NCBI RefSeq assembly: GCF_004366355.1
Contig: NZ_SODV01000002.1
Span: forward strand, 474,768 to 538,767
DNA: 64,000 nucleotides
Source: Dinghuibacter silviterrae
GTDB lineage: Bacteria > Bacteroidota > Bacteroidia > Chitinophagales > Chitinophagaceae
Direction of reading: 5' to 3'
Of the stretch, positions 35,988 through 43,927 are shown in pieces. Under the pieces are notes generated by a model. The model did no database searches. It was not told the DNA's origin and was given only the letters and a program-made list of their open reading frames with translations. The first letter of the stretch is position 1. Each line of letters begins with the position of its first letter. A program made the translations under genes and the position numbers.

Positions 35988-37067
35988 ATGAAATGGTTTA
36001 TTGGACCATACCGGGTATACACCCAGGCCGTTTTCTGGGTTGTTGTTTTCGCCCTTTATATCGTGCTCAAGGAATATCCCCAGCGGATGACCGGCGTGAC
36101 CTTGATCTGCCTGGTTTTCCAGGAGACCCTGGAGCTTGCGCTGCCGTCCTATACGCAAAACCTGTTGGTGCTTCCGCTGTTCCGTCAGAAACGGTGGCTG
36201 TTGGGGACCCTGGCGTACCTGCTGCAGGTGGTGGTGTTGATTTTTTTGTTGCCATATGTGCTGAATGCGGTCGGCTACCTGTTCGGTCTTTTTTTCCACG
36301 TAACGGACCTGGTGGACTGGCGAAAGGAGCATATCGCTTTTAGTATCGTCGCCTTCACGGTGATTGCCACCTGTGTGAAGCTGGCAGTGGACCGTCTCCT
36401 TTTGGAAAAGGAACGGCGGGAAAACGAGCTCCGGCACCTGAAAGCCCAGCTCAACCCGCATTTCCTTTTTAACAGCCTGAATAACCTCTACGGGTTGGCC
36501 GTGGCCACCGGTTCCGGACAATTGTCCGAACACATGCTGAAGCTGTCAGACCTGCTGCGGTATTCGCTGTACGATACCTCCCTGGCGTTCGTCCCCCTCC
36601 AAAAAGAATTGGATTATATTGCCAACTATGTGGCGCTGGAACGGCTCAGACTGAGTGACAAGGCCCGGATCTCTCTGTCTGCGGACGTTGATGCTTCCGG
36701 TGTTAGTATTGCGCCCTTGTTGCTGATCGTGTTTATCGAGAATTGTTTCAAACATTTTTCCTCCCCCAGGGGCACGCCGGCCGTGATCGACATCGTGTTC
36801 GCCCTGGAGGGCAAACGCCTCCGGATGAACGTCCGGAATACAGTGGACCCAGACTACAATGCAGCTCCGGCCCCGGCGCGAAAAGACAGCGCGCCTCCGG
36901 CTGCGGCGGAAAAAGGCGGCATCGGCCTGGTCAACGTGCGTCAACGGCTGGACCTGATCTACCCGGGACGGTATGTGCTTGCGGTCGACAAGGGGAGCGA
37001 TTTTTTCGAAGTAAGGCTTCACATAGAATTGGATAGACATGACCCTGAATTGCATCATCGTCGATGA
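35988..37067 (+). CDS. LytS/YpdA-type membrane sensor histidine kinase
   Basis: 359 residues. Four predicted membrane helices occupy residues ~12-135. The His_kinase segment follows, with KAQLNPHFLFNSLNN and the phosphoacceptor at H158. The ATP-binding part has the N-box-like IVFIENCFKH and GGIGLVNVRQRL. An Ala/Pro-rich linker interrupts the ATPase domain at about 283-300. The kinase should phosphorylate the LytTR regulator encoded next, whose start lies 29 bases inside this gene. The stimulus is unknown. The 179-base upstream gap has no gene. Confidence 0.92.
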   Translation: MKWFIGPYRVYTQAVFWVVVFALYIVLKEYPQRMTGVTLICLVFQETLELALPSYTQNLLVLPLFRQKRWLLGTLAYLLQVVVLIFLLPYVLNAVGYLFGLFFHVTDLVDWRKEHIAFSIVAFTVIATCVKLAVDRLLLEKERRENELRHLKAQLNPHFLFNSLNNLYGLAVATGSGQLSEHMLKLSDLLRYSLYDTSLAFVPLQKELDYIANYVALERLRLSDKARISLSADVDASGVSIAPLLLIVFIENCFKHFSSPRGTPAVIDIVFALEGKRLRMNVRNTVDPDYNAAPAPARKDSAPPAAAEKGGIGLVNVRQRLDLIYPGRYVLAVDKGSDFFEVRLHIELDRHDPELHHRR

Positions 37068-37719
37068 CGAACCCATTGCCCGGGACCTGCTCAAGACTTA
37101 TGTCAGCCAGGTTCCTTACTTACACCTCACCGCCGTGTGTACGGACGCCTTTGAAGCCATGGATGCGCTGAAGGGTGGGGAGGTGGACCTGATCATCCTG
37201 GACATCAACATGCCCCGGCTGACGGGTTTTGATATGTTGCGGTCACTCAAAAAATATCCGGCGGTGATCATTACTTCCGCTTATCCGGAGTATGCGTTGG
37301 AGGGGTTCGAGTTGTCGGTGACGGATTATTTGCTAAAGCCGTTTTCGTTTGCGCGGTTTGTGCAGGCGACCGGCAAAGTGGCCGCGCCCGGGCCAGCCCC
37401 AACTGTCGAAGCGCCGGCCTTCCTCGTGGTCAAAGCCGACAAAAAGCTCGTCAAGGTCCCGCTGGACGACATTTTATACGTCGAAGCCTACGGCAACTAT
37501 ATTTTTGTCCACCAGAAAAGCGGCCGCCTGATGTCGAAACAGACACTGACACAGTTCGAAGAACAATTGCCAGCGGACCGGTTCACCCGGATCCACAAAT
37601 CGTATATCGTTGCGTTGCAGGCGATCCAATACGTGGAGGGCAACGAGGTTACCTTGGCAGGCAAAAGGTTGCCGGTGGGGAAGGTGTACCGGGAGAACCT
37701 GATGCACCGGTTTCGTTAG
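37039..37719 (+). CDS. LytTR-family response regulator
   Basis: 226 residues. The receiver domain has the acidic pocket VDDE (9-11), the phosphoacceptor D55 in LIILDINMPRLTGFDML and the conserved lysine in LLKPFSF. The C-terminal LytTR DNA-binding domain has VEAYGNYIFVH and RIHKSYIV. It overlaps the histidine kinase by 29 bases, so the two form a standard pair. Targets are not evident; the next gene downstream belongs to a separate toxin-antitoxin unit with its own operator. Confidence 0.95.
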   Translation: MTLNCIIVDDEPIARDLLKTYVSQVPYLHLTAVCTDAFEAMDALKGGEVDLIILDINMPRLTGFDMLRSLKKYPAVIITSAYPEYALEGFELSVTDYLLKPFSFARFVQATGKVAAPGPAPTVEAPAFLVVKADKKLVKVPLDDILYVEAYGNYIFVHQKSGRLMSKQTLTQFEEQLPADRFTRIHKSYIVALQAIQYVEGNEVTLAGKRLPVGKVYRENLMHRFR

Positions 37720-37720
37720 C

Positions 37721-37849
37721 ATTATACTTCGCTTTCGGCCGTTTTTTCATAAACGGATTCCCGAAAACATCAAAAAGCGAATTATACTTCATTTTTATCT
37801 GAGAATTTGACTCATTTTCGTATTTTTGTATCGAAAAGCGAAGTATAAT
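37721..37849 (+). promoter_or_regulatory. operator repeats of the hip module
   Basis: ATTATACTTCGCTTTCG at 37721-37737 recurs inverted as CGAAAAGCGAAGTATAAT at 37832-37849, overlapping the hipB start codon. A third copy of ATTATACTTC lies at 37781-37790, preceded by AAAAGCGA. The repeats span the whole intergenic region and flank the promoter box. Multiple inverted sites upstream of a hipB-like gene are typical of autoregulated toxin-antitoxin operons. HipB binding is inferred. Confidence 0.7.
37821..37828 (+). promoter_or_regulatory. -7 promoter box of the hip operon
   Basis: TATTTTTG is an exact TAnnTTTG match located between the second and third operator repeats, 19 bases before the hipB ATG. 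Repressor on these repeats would cover it. Confidence 0.55.
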
Positions 37850-38078
37850 GCGCGAATTCATGATCAAAATAGGTGCGATCCTCCGGGAAAGGCGGGAACT
37901 ATTGGGCTTGCTACAAACCCAACTGGCCGACCTGTCCCGGATCAGTATCCGAACCATCCAATTGGTGGAGCGGGGGAAGGGCAATCCTTCTTTGGACACC
38001 CTTGTTAAACTCGCGGAAACGCTTGGAATGCAATTTGAACTGGTGCTGAAAGATCCTTCCAAAAATGGTAACGTATGA
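37848..38078 (+). CDS. hipB: HipB-like helix-turn-helix antitoxin/repressor
   Basis: 76 residues (72 if the second ATG at 37860 is used). It is a single XRE-type helix-turn-helix: IGAILRERRELLGLLQTQLA, then the recognition helix in SRISIRTIQLVERGKGNPS and LDTLVKLAETLGM. This is the usual HipB layout. Its stop overlaps the next ATG (ATGA). In hip modules HipB binds the operator and, with its partners, represses the operon. The operator repeats reach into its first codon. Confidence 0.88.
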   Translation: MREFMIKIGAILRERRELLGLLQTQLADLSRISIRTIQLVERGKGNPSLDTLVKLAETLGMQFELVLKDPSKNGNV

Positions 38079-38404
38079 GGGTTGCGGAGGTGTTATACAA
38101 TGGCGTACTCGCCGGGATCCTCTCTGAGACAGGGGGAATGTATCGCTTCGCTTATCATCAGTCGTACCTGGCGGCAGCCGGGAGCCGGCCTGTCAGCCTC
38201 ACTTTGCCCTTACGGGAGGCGCCATACGAAAGTGATGTCCTGTTTCCTGCCTTCGTGAACAGGTTAAGCGAGGGCGCCAACAAAGCCCTGCAAAACAGGC
38301 TATTGAAAATCGATGAAAACGACTATTTCGGTCTATTGTTGGCTACGGCGGGTGGCGACAGTATCGGGCCGGTCAGTATAAAAGAGATTCATGAGCGTTC
38401 CTGA
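38075..38404 (+). CDS. hipS: HipS-like protein (separate HipA N-terminal domain)
   Basis: 109 residues, matching only the N-terminal subdomain of HipA: LYNGVLAGILSETGGMYRFAY, SLTLPLREAPYES, LFPAFVNRLSEG and DYFGLLLATAGGDSIGPVSI. In the described HipBST systems this small protein is separate from the kinase and acts as the antitoxin. The gene overlaps hipB by 4 bases and the kinase gene by 14 bases, so all three are probably translated in a coupled way. The alternative, a frameshifted HipA pseudogene, is unlikely because both overlaps keep intact ends. Confidence 0.85.
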   Translation: MRVAEVLYNGVLAGILSETGGMYRFAYHQSYLAAAGSRPVSLTLPLREAPYESDVLFPAFVNRLSEGANKALQNRLLKIDENDYFGLLLATAGGDSIGPVSIKEIHERS

Positions 38405-39431
38405 AATACAATATTGTCCATCCACTCTACAGCCTGGCTTTTCCACCTATAGCCCGTTGGCACAACAGTCACTTTTTGGCAGTCGCTCTAAGAAGGTATC
38501 GCATATTCTCCAGTTTGGCCCTCCGGGTAAAAATAGTGTCCTGACCCGTGAATACAATGAGAAAACAAAGCGGATCAGCATAAGCGGCGTACAAGAGAAA
38601 TACAGCCTGCGGCTTCAAAAAAATAGTTTGTCGCTCACCGGTAGCGGGGGAACGCACCTCTTAAAACCGGTTCCGGCCGAAAGAATTGACAGGGTGACCG
38701 ACATTCCTGCCAATGAGCACGTGAGTATGCAGATCGCTACGCAGGTTTTCGGCATCAAAACGGCGGCATGCGGTATGATCTTTTTTGATGACGGATCACC
38801 TGCCTATATAACCAGACGGTTCGATCTCAAACCGGACGGAAGCGGTAAATACCAGGTAGAGGATTTTGCCACGCTCCTGTCAAAGACACCCGAGAGGGAA
38901 GGGCATGATTTCAAGTACAATGCCTCTTACCTGGATATCGCCCAACAGATCCAGCGGCATGTAGCTGCATCGCCGGTAGTGTTGCTGGATTTCTTTCGTC
39001 TGCTGGTCTTTAATTATATAATCGGCAATGGAGATGCACACCTGAAGAATTTCTCGGTTATGGAAACCGAACAGGGAGATTTCGTGCTCTCTCCCGCCTA
39101 TGACCTTTTATGCACGGCATTGCATTTGGACGATGGTGTGCTTGCCCTTCATGGCGGCCTCTACGACGGTGATCATTATGAAGAAACTTATTTGCAATAC
39201 GGGACGTATACCGGTTCTTCGTTTTTGGTATTTGCACAAATGGCCGGTATCCACCCGGATTTGGCAGGGAAAACGATAGACATTCTGCTAAGGGATGCTC
39301 CGAAAGCCAAATCGCTGGTAGAGCGCAGTTTTTTAAGCGAGGAAGCCAAGGCGAGGTATATGGAAGTGTTCGAAGACAGACTTAAAAGCCTGAAAATAGG
39401 GGAAGGGCAGCGCCCCTCCCCGCTCACTTAA
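38391..39431 (+). CDS. hipT: HipT-like serine/threonine kinase toxin
   Basis: 346 residues, covering the HipA kinase core without the N-terminal subdomain. The Gly-rich-loop region RISISGVQEKYSL has two serines (S63, S65) in an SxS arrangement like the autophosphorylated pair known in HipT. HLLKP carries the ATP lysine, GNGDAHLKN (212-220) carries the catalytic D215, and SPAYDLL carries the metal-binding D238. HipA/HipT toxins phosphorylate aminoacyl-tRNA synthetases and halt translation; the target here is unknown. The catalytic residues look intact. Its stop shares TTAA with the convergent lipoprotein gene. Confidence 0.9.
   Translation: MSVPEIQYCPSTLQPGFSTYSPLAQQSLFGSRSKKVSHILQFGPPGKNSVLTREYNEKTKRISISGVQEKYSLRLQKNSLSLTGSGGTHLLKPVPAERIDRVTDIPANEHVSMQIATQVFGIKTAACGMIFFDDGSPAYITRRFDLKPDGSGKYQVEDFATLLSKTPEREGHDFKYNASYLDIAQQIQRHVAASPVVLLDFFRLLVFNYIIGNGDAHLKNFSVMETEQGDFVLSPAYDLLCTALHLDDGVLALHGGLYDGDHYEETYLQYGTYTGSSFLVFAQMAGIHPDLAGKTIDILLRDAPKAKSLVERSFLSEEAKARYMEVFEDRLKSLKIGEGQRPSPLT
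39399..39421 (-). terminator. candidate terminator of the minus-strand lipoprotein gene, inside hipT
   Basis: GGGGAAGGGC (39399-39408) pairs with GCCCCTCCCC (39412-39421) around a 3-base loop with one mismatch. On the minus strand it starts 6 bases after the lipoprotein stop and is followed by TATTTTC. The T-run is weak, so this is tentative. Confidence 0.4.
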
Positions 39432-40009
39432 AACCTGGTCTTCACAAAGGTATAGTTGATATTTTTAAAGACACCGTTGGTGATGGCCACAGTGTCAAAG
39501 GTCATCGTATGCGTAGAGTCCACGACACAGATAATCCCCGTAAAGGCGAATGTCCCTGTAACGGTTTTGCCCGAAGCGCTGGTAGACGTAACCGTGGTTT
39601 CACCCGTTTCGGCGCTCAACTGCGGCACCCAGGTGGTGTCCCCGTTTCGCAGGGTCGTATCGATGGCGTACTGAAACGCTGTCCCGGTGACAAGGCCGCT
39701 CGTCGAATATTCCTTGACGGTAAGGCTGCTGTCGGTGGAGGAGGAGAAGGCCGTGTCCTGTATGCTCAGGGTGACGATCTTGCCGCTGCTTTTCCCGGTC
39801 AGCGTCAGCACCTTGTCGGGGAGCTGGCTGCCGTAGACGAGTACGGCTGTTACGGAATCCGCGGTCCAGGCGGTCCCGGCAATGGTGGCCGAGAAGACGG
39901 CCGAGGTGTCGGAGGTGCCGGTAGCGGTAGTGCCGATGCCCATCTTTTGGCAGGAGAAAATGGGCGTTGCCGCCACGAGGGTCCACAGGAGAAGTTTCCA
40001 GTTTTTCAT
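39428..40009 (-). CDS. small lipoprotein of unknown function (DUF6252-like)
   Basis: 193 residues from ATG 40009 (MKNWKLLLWTLVAATPIFSC, lipobox IFSC). The mature domain is a beta-rich fold with FSATIAGTAWTADSVTAVL and a late GTFAFTGIIC segment, a pattern I associate with DUF6252 lipoproteins, though I could not confirm it. It is Ser/Thr-rich. No partner is visible. The stop codon shares TTAA (39428-39431) with the hipT stop on the other strand. Confidence 0.65.
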   Translation of the reverse strand: MKNWKLLLWTLVAATPIFSCQKMGIGTTATGTSDTSAVFSATIAGTAWTADSVTAVLVYGSQLPDKVLTLTGKSSGKIVTLSIQDTAFSSSTDSSLTVKEYSTSGLVTGTAFQYAIDTTLRNGDTTWVPQLSAETGETTVTSTSASGKTVTGTFAFTGIICVVDSTHTMTFDTVAITNGVFKNINYTFVKTRF

Positions 40010-40138
40010 TTTATGCTGTTTTTTAATTAACGCGCCGGGATTGGTGAAGGGGCGTGAGCGGGAAGGTGGACTTACCCGTATAAACGGGCAAAGGGAGGGC
40101 GGCGTTTGCAGGTTGATACAGAAAGGCGGGATGTGTAG

Positions 40139-42649
40139 ATGAAATGGCGCTTTTTTGAGTATATTTCGTTTATGTGGACCCATTACCTGAAGATTGCCGT
40201 TAGAAACCTCCGGAAGCGGAAGATGGGCGCCGTGATCAACGTGGCCGGTTTGTCCGTGGGCCTGGCGGCCTGTCTCCTGATCTATTTTATTGTGGCTTCC
40301 GAATGGAGCTTTGACCGGTTCCATCCGGATAGGGAGCGGATCTACAGGGTGGTGGCCGACCTTCCCAATCCTGCAGGTGGGAAATTCTATATGCCTTCAG
40401 CGCCGTACCGGGCGGCATTGGCGATAAAGGAGTTCAGGGGCGTCGAGGATATGAGTTTCTTTATGGGCTTTCAAACAAAAGTGACGGTCCGGGACAAGGA
40501 GTGGGCGCCGGCCTATCCTTCGGATATTATGTTCACGGATCCCGGTTTCTTTGCCATTTTCCCACGGGTGTGGCTTTTTGGCGACCCGGTCTCGGCCCTC
40601 CGGGAACCGTTCCGGGTAGTGCTTACCGAGAGCAAGGCGCGTACGTATTTTGGCGATGTGCCGCTGGATAAGGTCATCGGCCGGGAGGTCGTCTATGACG
40701 ACTCTCTAAGACTAACGGTATCCGGTATCGTAAAAGATTGGAATAAGAACACAGACCTGATCTTCAAGGATTTTATATCCCTGTCCACGGTTCAAAACAG
40801 TTTTCTCAAGGACATCCAGGGTTTGGGGACGGAAACGGTGCCCTCTCAATGGTCATGGGGGGACAACGAGCAGGTATTTGTAAAACTTGCCAAGGGGGAG
40901 ACGCCTTCCGGGTTTGTGGACCAGGCGGAAAAAATGTTCAGGGAGCATTTGACCGCTTCCGACGGCCGCAAGGTCCGGATGTACCTGCAACCCCTGTCTG
41001 CCGTTCATTTCGACGCCGACTTCGAGGATTTTTACTCCGGGAAGGCGCACGCGCCTACGCTGTATGGATTGATGGGGATCGCCGTCTTTATCCTGCTCCT
41101 GGCGGTCGTCAACTTCATCAATTTGTCGGCGGCCCAGTCCTTGCAAAGAGCAAAGGAGATCGGCGTGCGGAAGGTCCTGGGCAGCGACCGCAGAGGGCTG
41201 ATCCGGCAATTCCTGACCGAAACGTTTATCCTCGTGGCCATGTCCGGGCTGCTGGCGGTCTTGATCGTCAGGCTTGTCGTCGGTAATTTCCCGTCGTTTT
41301 TCCCGGCAGGTACGGCTGTACCCCTGGTGACACCTGCCCTCTGGATTTTTCTGGCCTTTATAACCTTGGGGACGACGTTGCTGGCAGGCTATTACCCGGC
41401 GAGGGTATTGTCCTCCTGGTTACCCGTCCTCAGCCTGAAGGGATACGGAGGGGGCAGGACCCGCAACAGGAACTATGTGCGAAAGGCGCTGATCGTTTTT
41501 CAGTTCACCATGTCGATCGCATTTATCATCAGTGTCCTGGTGGTGCAAAAACAACTGCGCTTCCTGCTGAACAAGGACCTGGGGTTTGCCAGGGATGCCA
41601 TCGTGACGATCCCGACCAGCGGCAATTATGCCACCAGGGACCGGAATATACTGGCTGACCGGATAAGGCAGGTCCCGGGGGTACGCATGGTCAGCGTGAG
41701 CATCGAGCCGCCGATGATCGACAGGCTGAGGGGAGGAGACCTGGATTGCAGGGAAAAAGGTACCAAGGTCGTCGCGTCCGAGCGGGTAGGGGACGAGTTT
41801 TATGTGCCCTTATTTGGTTTAAAGCTGGTGGCGGGACGGAATTTTGCCGCGCCCCGGGACGATACGGCAGGATTTATCCCTTCCAGGATACCCTACGGAT
41901 ACCAGTTCCCAAAGGTCCGGACCGATTTCCTGATCAATGAAACCTGCGCCCGGCAACTGGGTTTTACAAGACCTTCTGACGCCCTGGGGCACGTTGTCGC
42001 GGCGGGAGACATCAGCGGCCCCGTCGTCGGCATCCTGGCTGATTATCACGAACGGTCCTTGTTCTCGCCGATCGGCCCTCTCTTTGTGTATGGCTCCAGG
42101 CGGCCGTTATGGGGGGAGCTCAATGTGCAACTCAGCGGCGGCATCCCTTATGCAACCGTACTCGCGGGGATCGAACAATGCTGGAAAGGCGTGTATCCCA
42201 GCGAGCCGTTTGACTATTATTTCCTGGACAAGACCATCGCCGGCTTTTACGCCAGGGAAGAGCAGACGAAACAGGTCGTGGTAGCCGCCACGCTCATCGC
42301 CATTTTTATTTCCTGCATCGGTCTCTTCGGGCTCATCAGTTTCACCGCCGAACAAAAGACCCGGGAAATCGGCATACGCAAAGTGTTGGGCGCGAGCGTC
42401 ACGGGTATCGTAACCCTGCTGTCGAAGGATTTTTTACAATTGGTTTGTCTGTCGTTCGTGATCGCATCCCCCCTTGCATTCTTTGTCGCACACCGGTGGT
42501 TACAGAATTTTGCCTACCGCATCGCTATACAATGGTACATCTATGCCCTGGCGGGGGCATTGGCCTTGTTGATTGCCTTGGTTACGGTGGGTTTCCGGGC
42601 CATAAGGGCGGCTACGGCCAACCCGGTGAAGAGCCTGAGGGTGGAGTAA
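40139..42649 (+). CDS. FtsX/MacB-type ABC transporter permease
   Basis: 836 residues from ATG 40139, preceded by an AAGGCGGG-like ribosome site. ATG 40172 (MWTHYLKIAVRNLRKRK) is the family-typical alternative and gives 825. Two FtsX-type permease halves are visible, each ending in the ...EIGVRKVLGS / EIGIRKVLGAS motif, separated by MacB-type periplasmic domains. The N-terminal helix is INVAGLSVGLAACLLIYFIV. This is the common Bacteroidota permease linked to antimicrobial peptide or lipoprotein transport. No ATPase gene is near. The function is unknown beyond the family. Confidence 0.88.
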   Translation: MKWRFFEYISFMWTHYLKIAVRNLRKRKMGAVINVAGLSVGLAACLLIYFIVASEWSFDRFHPDRERIYRVVADLPNPAGGKFYMPSAPYRAALAIKEFRGVEDMSFFMGFQTKVTVRDKEWAPAYPSDIMFTDPGFFAIFPRVWLFGDPVSALREPFRVVLTESKARTYFGDVPLDKVIGREVVYDDSLRLTVSGIVKDWNKNTDLIFKDFISLSTVQNSFLKDIQGLGTETVPSQWSWGDNEQVFVKLAKGETPSGFVDQAEKMFREHLTASDGRKVRMYLQPLSAVHFDADFEDFYSGKAHAPTLYGLMGIAVFILLLAVVNFINLSAAQSLQRAKEIGVRKVLGSDRRGLIRQFLTETFILVAMSGLLAVLIVRLVVGNFPSFFPAGTAVPLVTPALWIFLAFITLGTTLLAGYYPARVLSSWLPVLSLKGYGGGRTRNRNYVRKALIVFQFTMSIAFIISVLVVQKQLRFLLNKDLGFARDAIVTIPTSGNYATRDRNILADRIRQVPGVRMVSVSIEPPMIDRLRGGDLDCREKGTKVVASERVGDEFYVPLFGLKLVAGRNFAAPRDDTAGFIPSRIPYGYQFPKVRTDFLINETCARQLGFTRPSDALGHVVAAGDISGPVVGILADYHERSLFSPIGPLFVYGSRRPLWGELNVQLSGGIPYATVLAGIEQCWKGVYPSEPFDYYFLDKTIAGFYAREEQTKQVVVAATLIAIFISCIGLFGLISFTAEQKTREIGIRKVLGASVTGIVTLLSKDFLQLVCLSFVIASPLAFFVAHRWLQNFAYRIAIQWYIYALAGALALLIALVTVGFRAIRAATANPVKSLRVE

Positions 42650-42668
42650 AAAATTTGCAAAGACGGTT

Positions 42669-42968
42669 TCACAGCCTTGTATCCGAAACTGCGGAGCGGA
42701 TTTCATTTTCAAGAAGGCCGCTGCCACCCCCATAGTGTCTTATGACTTTTGTTTGATTCGTTGCTGCCTTACGGAATTCCACCTCGTCTGTTTCGGTTAC
42801 GCCTACGCAGAGCAATACGGCATCATACAGGTCGCCGTTCAATTTTTTCAACCCTTCTTCCCTGGTGAGCGCCACAACACCCTGCCATCCTTCATGGCTG
42901 TTCAACAGTCTTTCCACGACCTTCATAATGGCTGGGTTGTATCCGACAGCTAGTATTCTTAACGTCAT
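42669..42968 (-). CDS. degenerate receiver-like domain protein
   Basis: 99 residues with the alternating pattern of a response-regulator receiver: LRILAVGYNPAIMKVVERLL, then YDAVLLCVGVTETDEVEF where the phosphoacceptor strand should be. The expected DD pair at strand 1 is G/Y and the phosphoacceptor aspartate is absent (C or G in its place), so phosphorylation is unlikely. The gene overlaps the pirin stop by 4 bases (ATGA) and is probably translated with it. It may be a protein-interaction module; its role is unknown. Confidence 0.65.
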   Translation of the reverse strand: MTLRILAVGYNPAIMKVVERLLNSHEGWQGVVALTREEGLKKLNGDLYDAVLLCVGVTETDEVEFRKAATNQTKVIRHYGGGSGLLENEIRSAVSDTRL

Positions 42969-43675
42969 AGTTTATCAATTGACATGGGTACCTCCATTAA
43001 TAGCAATTCAGCGTCATCACTAAGCGTTTTAACCTCGATGCCCGGCGTGTCCCATATACCCAAGCCATCTTTGTCGGACACTTCCTGTCCATCGATTGCA
43101 AATTGACCTTTTATCACGAACGCATATACGCCGTTGCCCTGCTTATGTAGCGGATAGGTAAATGACCGGCCATTGGTAAACCGGCCGATGCTAAACCATA
43201 CGTCTTTGCGAACGGGCGTACTGTCCGGTCCAATAAATTCAAGCAACTTGCCGGTGGACTGCGGAAGCGTGCCGAGCGTATATCGCGGCTTGGTGTTCAG
43301 CTCCTCGGGATATATCCAGATCTGCAGAAACGCTGCCGTTTCGTCCTCGCTGTTGTTATATTCGCTGTGGAACAAGCCGCTGCCGGCGTGCATCACCTGT
43401 ATGGTTCCTGTCGCAGCTATGGCCTTATTCCCCTCCGAATCTTCATGCCGGAGACTTCCTTTCAGCGGGATGCTGACAATTTCCATGTTGTCATGTGGAT
43501 GGGAACCAAATCCCTGACCGCCAGGCAACGTATCGTCGTTCAATACCCTAAGGGCACCAAACCCCATTCTCTTTGGGTTATAGTAGTCCCCAAAACTGAA
43601 CGTTTTCTTGCTGTCGAGCCAGTCGTGGTGGTCGTGACCGCGGGTTTCTGCTTTGTGATAGACGTGTTGTGCCAT
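42965..43675 (-). CDS. pirin-family bicupin protein
   Basis: 236 residues from ATG 43675 (MAQHVYHKAETRGHDHHDWL). The family motif GFGSHPHDNMEIVSIPLKGSLRHED supplies the metal-binding histidines of the N-terminal cupin, with a glutamate and histidine later (HAGSGLFHSEYN). The second cupin, typical of pirins, covers the C-terminal half. Pirins are iron-binding proteins variously reported as regulators or quercetinases. The gene starts downstream of the tRNA-Val terminator and is coupled to the receiver-like gene by a 4-base overlap. Confidence 0.9.
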   Translation of the reverse strand: MAQHVYHKAETRGHDHHDWLDSKKTFSFGDYYNPKRMGFGALRVLNDDTLPGGQGFGSHPHDNMEIVSIPLKGSLRHEDSEGNKAIAATGTIQVMHAGSGLFHSEYNNSEDETAAFLQIWIYPEELNTKPRYTLGTLPQSTGKLLEFIGPDSTPVRKDVWFSIGRFTNGRSFTYPLHKQGNGVYAFVIKGQFAIDGQEVSDKDGLGIWDTPGIEVKTLSDDAELLLMEVPMSIDKL

Positions 43676-43692
43676 TCCGACATTTTTGTATG

Positions 43693-43726
43693 CAAAAAAA
43701 AGGCACCTGGAAGATTCCAAGTGCCT
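43693..43726 (-). terminator. intrinsic terminator after tRNA-Val
   Basis: On the minus strand AGGCACTTGGAA pairs with TTCCAGGTGCCT (arms within 43701-43726, one G-T wobble) around a 2-base loop and is followed by a run of eight T (43701-43694). It lies 24 bases after the tRNA 3' end and before the pirin start. Confidence 0.8.
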
Positions 43727-43750
43727 ATATTGTATTTTGCCTTTTATCTG

Positions 43751-43825
43751 TGGGAGCACTCGGGTTCGAACCAAGGACCCTCTGCTTGTAAGGCAGATGC
43801 TCTAAACCAGCTGAGCTATGCTCCC
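43751..43825 (-). tRNA. tRNA-Val (anticodon UAC)
   Basis: 75 bases fold as a complete cloverleaf: the acceptor GGGAGCA pairs with TGCTCCC plus an A discriminator, the D stem is GCTC/GAGC, and the anticodon stem TCTGC/GCAGA has loop CTTACAA, so positions 34-36 are TAC. The T arm contains GGTTCGAACCC. The 3' CCA is not encoded. It is followed by an intrinsic terminator. Confidence 0.95.
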
Positions 43826-43927
43826 TTTTCCATCCTCCTGGCCGGGTAGCCGGCCATAGATTTGGAGTGCAAAGATATGCGGAAATCGAAATTTGCAAAA
43901 TTTTTTTTGCGGCGTGGCCCGGTGGGC

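Noticed and set aside
38075-39431. hipA broken by a frameshift
   Set aside because: Both parts have proper starts, ends and overlaps, and the split matches the known HipS/HipT boundary.
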